Part shown: positions 62,996-64,000 of the stretch, piece after piece
Layout: each line of letters opens with the position of its first letter
Position numbering within the stretch: the first letter of the stretch is position 1
IMG/VR virus record: IMGVR_UViG_3300046689_000570
Location: 1 to 64,000 of that record
Length of the DNA stretch: 64,000 nucleotides
Direction: 5' to 3' (one strand)
Source: a virus
The notes under the pieces: generated by a model
Told to the model about the DNA's origin: nothing
What the model saw: only the letters and a program-made list of their open reading frames with translations
Databases searched by the model: none
Made by a program: the position numbers and the translations under genes

Positions 62996-64000
62996 CTACG
63001 GTCCCCAGCCGGGGTCGGGTGGACCTCCCGCGTCTGCCCCGGAGGCCAGTGCGGACTCAAGATATTCCAGAGTGATGCCGTACCGCTCCTGTCCACCGGG
63101 GCCGATCACCAGCCCCTCGGTCCAGGCTAGTACGCTGATCTCGCGCGACTTGCCGTCCGACAGGATGATGGTCGCAGAGGGCGCAGCCGCGATCTGCTGG
63201 ATCCCATCCCGTAGTCGTTGAGCATTCAACAACTGGTCCGAGAGGCCCTGACGGTTGACGGTCCAGTCTTCGGTGCTGAGCACCAGCTTGCGCCTGCGTC
63301 GAAACGCGGGGTTCCCATCCGCATCCGTGAACTCCCTCACCTGTGCGAACAGCAGTAAGGAGTTAACCTGTGGCGTCTCGGTGTCGCCATCGCTGAAGAG
63401 GGTGATCTTCGGCTGGATGAGCTTCCCCTGTGCACTCTCGGGGAACGTGACGCTGCCGCCGTTGACGGTGAAGTCCTGCTCGAAGTCGACAAACGTCTCA
63501 TCGCCGTCGAGGGCGTATGACACCCGCGCTCCATGCGCATCGGAGAGGTTGGCCCCCAGGAGCGCAGCGCGGTGGTAGCTCTTGTCATTGGCGCCAAAGC
63601 CGCCATCGTCGATCCCCAGGGTGAACGATCCTTCGGTCACAAAGAGGCAACTACTATCGCCTAAGGGGGAGGGAACGTAGAGCGGCAAGGTGATGATCTC
63701 GAACGTCCCGTTGTCCATGCCTACCAGAAGGCGCGGGTTCCCCACTGTACCGACGTCGAGGATCCTTGACACCAACATACTGTGCGCTCGACGTCCCTCC
63801 CACTTGGTGATCGCTCCGTGCATGTGACTGGCGAACTCCCACCGCTTGGTGTTGGTCTCGCCTGGATTCAGCCAGGAGCCGTACTTCATCAAGTACGTGT
63901 CCGTACCGTTGTAGACCGCGAAGTAGTTGAACCAGGAGTTATGCCCTGCACTGGCCACCACTGTGCCCTGGATTTCAGAGCGATTCTCTACGAAGCGGCC
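62996..64000 (-). CDS. Virion structural protein, C-terminal part (runs off the right edge)
   Basis: 334 residues to the edge with no stop upstream. Beta-propeller-like repeats with WFNYFAVYNGTDTYLMKYGSW, RAHSMLVSRILDVG and LFVTEGSFTLGI. The final part is a tail domain with IPQ- and EFTDAD-type loops. The reading frame enters at base 64000 in the same phase as the frame leaving at base 1. If the genome closes here, the two are one gene encoding a long tail or fibre protein. A long missing segment is also possible. Confidence 0.7.
   Translation of the reverse strand, partial: GRFVENRSEIQGTVVASAGHNSWFNYFAVYNGTDTYLMKYGSWLNPGETNTKRWEFASHMHGAITKWEGRRAHSMLVSRILDVGTVGNPRLLVGMDNGTFEIITLPLYVPSPLGDSSCLFVTEGSFTLGIDDGGFGANDKSYHRAALLGANLSDAHGARVSYALDGDETFVDFEQDFTVNGGSVTFPESAQGKLIQPKITLFSDGDTETPQVNSLLLFAQVREFTDADGNPAFRRRRKLVLSTEDWTVNRQGLSDQLLNAQRLRDGIQQIAAAPSATIILSDGKSREISVLAWTEGLVIGPGGQERYGITLEYLESALASGADAGGPPDPGWGP

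Noticed and set aside
1-64000. tRNA genes, rRNA, CRISPR arrays, integrase, or partition genes
   Set aside because: I saw no cloverleaf with a conserved T-loop, no regularly spaced repeats and no tyrosine or serine recombinase motifs; tRNAs cannot be excluded without a covariance search.

Overview
The window reads as almost all of the genome of a tailed, probably podovirus-like double-stranded DNA phage with high G+C content. There is a complete packaging and head module (TerS, TerL, portal, scaffold-like protein, major capsid protein). There is no recognisable tail tube, tape measure or sheath. One 2431-residue protein combines cell-wall hydrolase domains with a C-terminal region typical of DNA-ejection proteins. 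No integrase, partitioning gene, rRNA or tRNA was seen, so a lytic lifestyle is the simplest reading. The host cannot be named from the sequence; several small proteins look like families seen in actinobacterial or Chloroflexota phages and plasmids, which is only a hint.

Layout. Two transcription arms diverge from an AT-rich, palindromic non-coding region at about 30.13-30.76 kb. Leftwards (minus strand): three small genes each followed by a GC-rich hairpin (28.4-30.1 kb), TerS/TerL (25.4-28.2 kb), an Acb2-like cyclic-nucleotide sponge (25.2 kb), portal (22.6-24.7 kb), a cluster of tiny lysine-rich genes and a lone LuxR-type helix-turn-helix gene (21.0-22.6 kb), three large virion proteins (11-21 kb), scaffold and capsid (9-11 kb), small head genes and two lectin-like proteins (5.1-8.9 kb), and three tandem paralogues (0.9-5.1 kb). 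The minus-strand structural block resumes at the right edge: tail proteins (59.5-64 kb), a run of membrane proteins resembling a lysis cassette (57.5-59.5 kb) and a GH25-like lysin (56.7-57.5 kb). Both edge genes are on the minus strand, open to the edge, structural and in the same frame. The map is therefore best explained as a circular or circularly permuted genome only slightly larger than the window.

Rightwards (plus strand, 30.7-56.8 kb): an HTH-HNH fusion, about a dozen short early-type genes in tightly overlapping reading frames, a MoxR/CobS-type AAA+ ATPase with a CobT-like acidic VWA protein, a UvrD-like helicase, an XRE regulator, a DNA methyltransferase, a DnaQ-like exonuclease, an SNF2-type helicase, a UDG-DNA polymerase I fusion, a Cas4/RecB-like nuclease, a Sak4-like ATPase, an SSB-like protein, a VRR-NUC-like nuclease, a secreted 3D-domain protein, a dCTP deaminase and ThyX. 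A Prim-Pol primase gene (42.4-43.9 kb) lies on the opposite strand between two bidirectional elements.

How it works together. Four extended -10 promoters of one design (TTGaca, N17-18, TGC then GAnAnT) start the main transcription units in both directions. Genes within units are joined by ATGA, GTGA, TGATG or TAATG overlaps. The phage appears to carry its own primase, polymerase, two helicases, recombination functions and thymidylate supply, and relies on host RNA polymerase. Most attractive for follow-up are the CobS/CobT-like pair without a chelatase subunit, the Acb2-like protein inside the packaging operon, the dispersed 9-mer GCACAGGGG (at least 15 copies), the terminase with a long acidic insert and an unclear start, and the inverted repeat at the divergence point.
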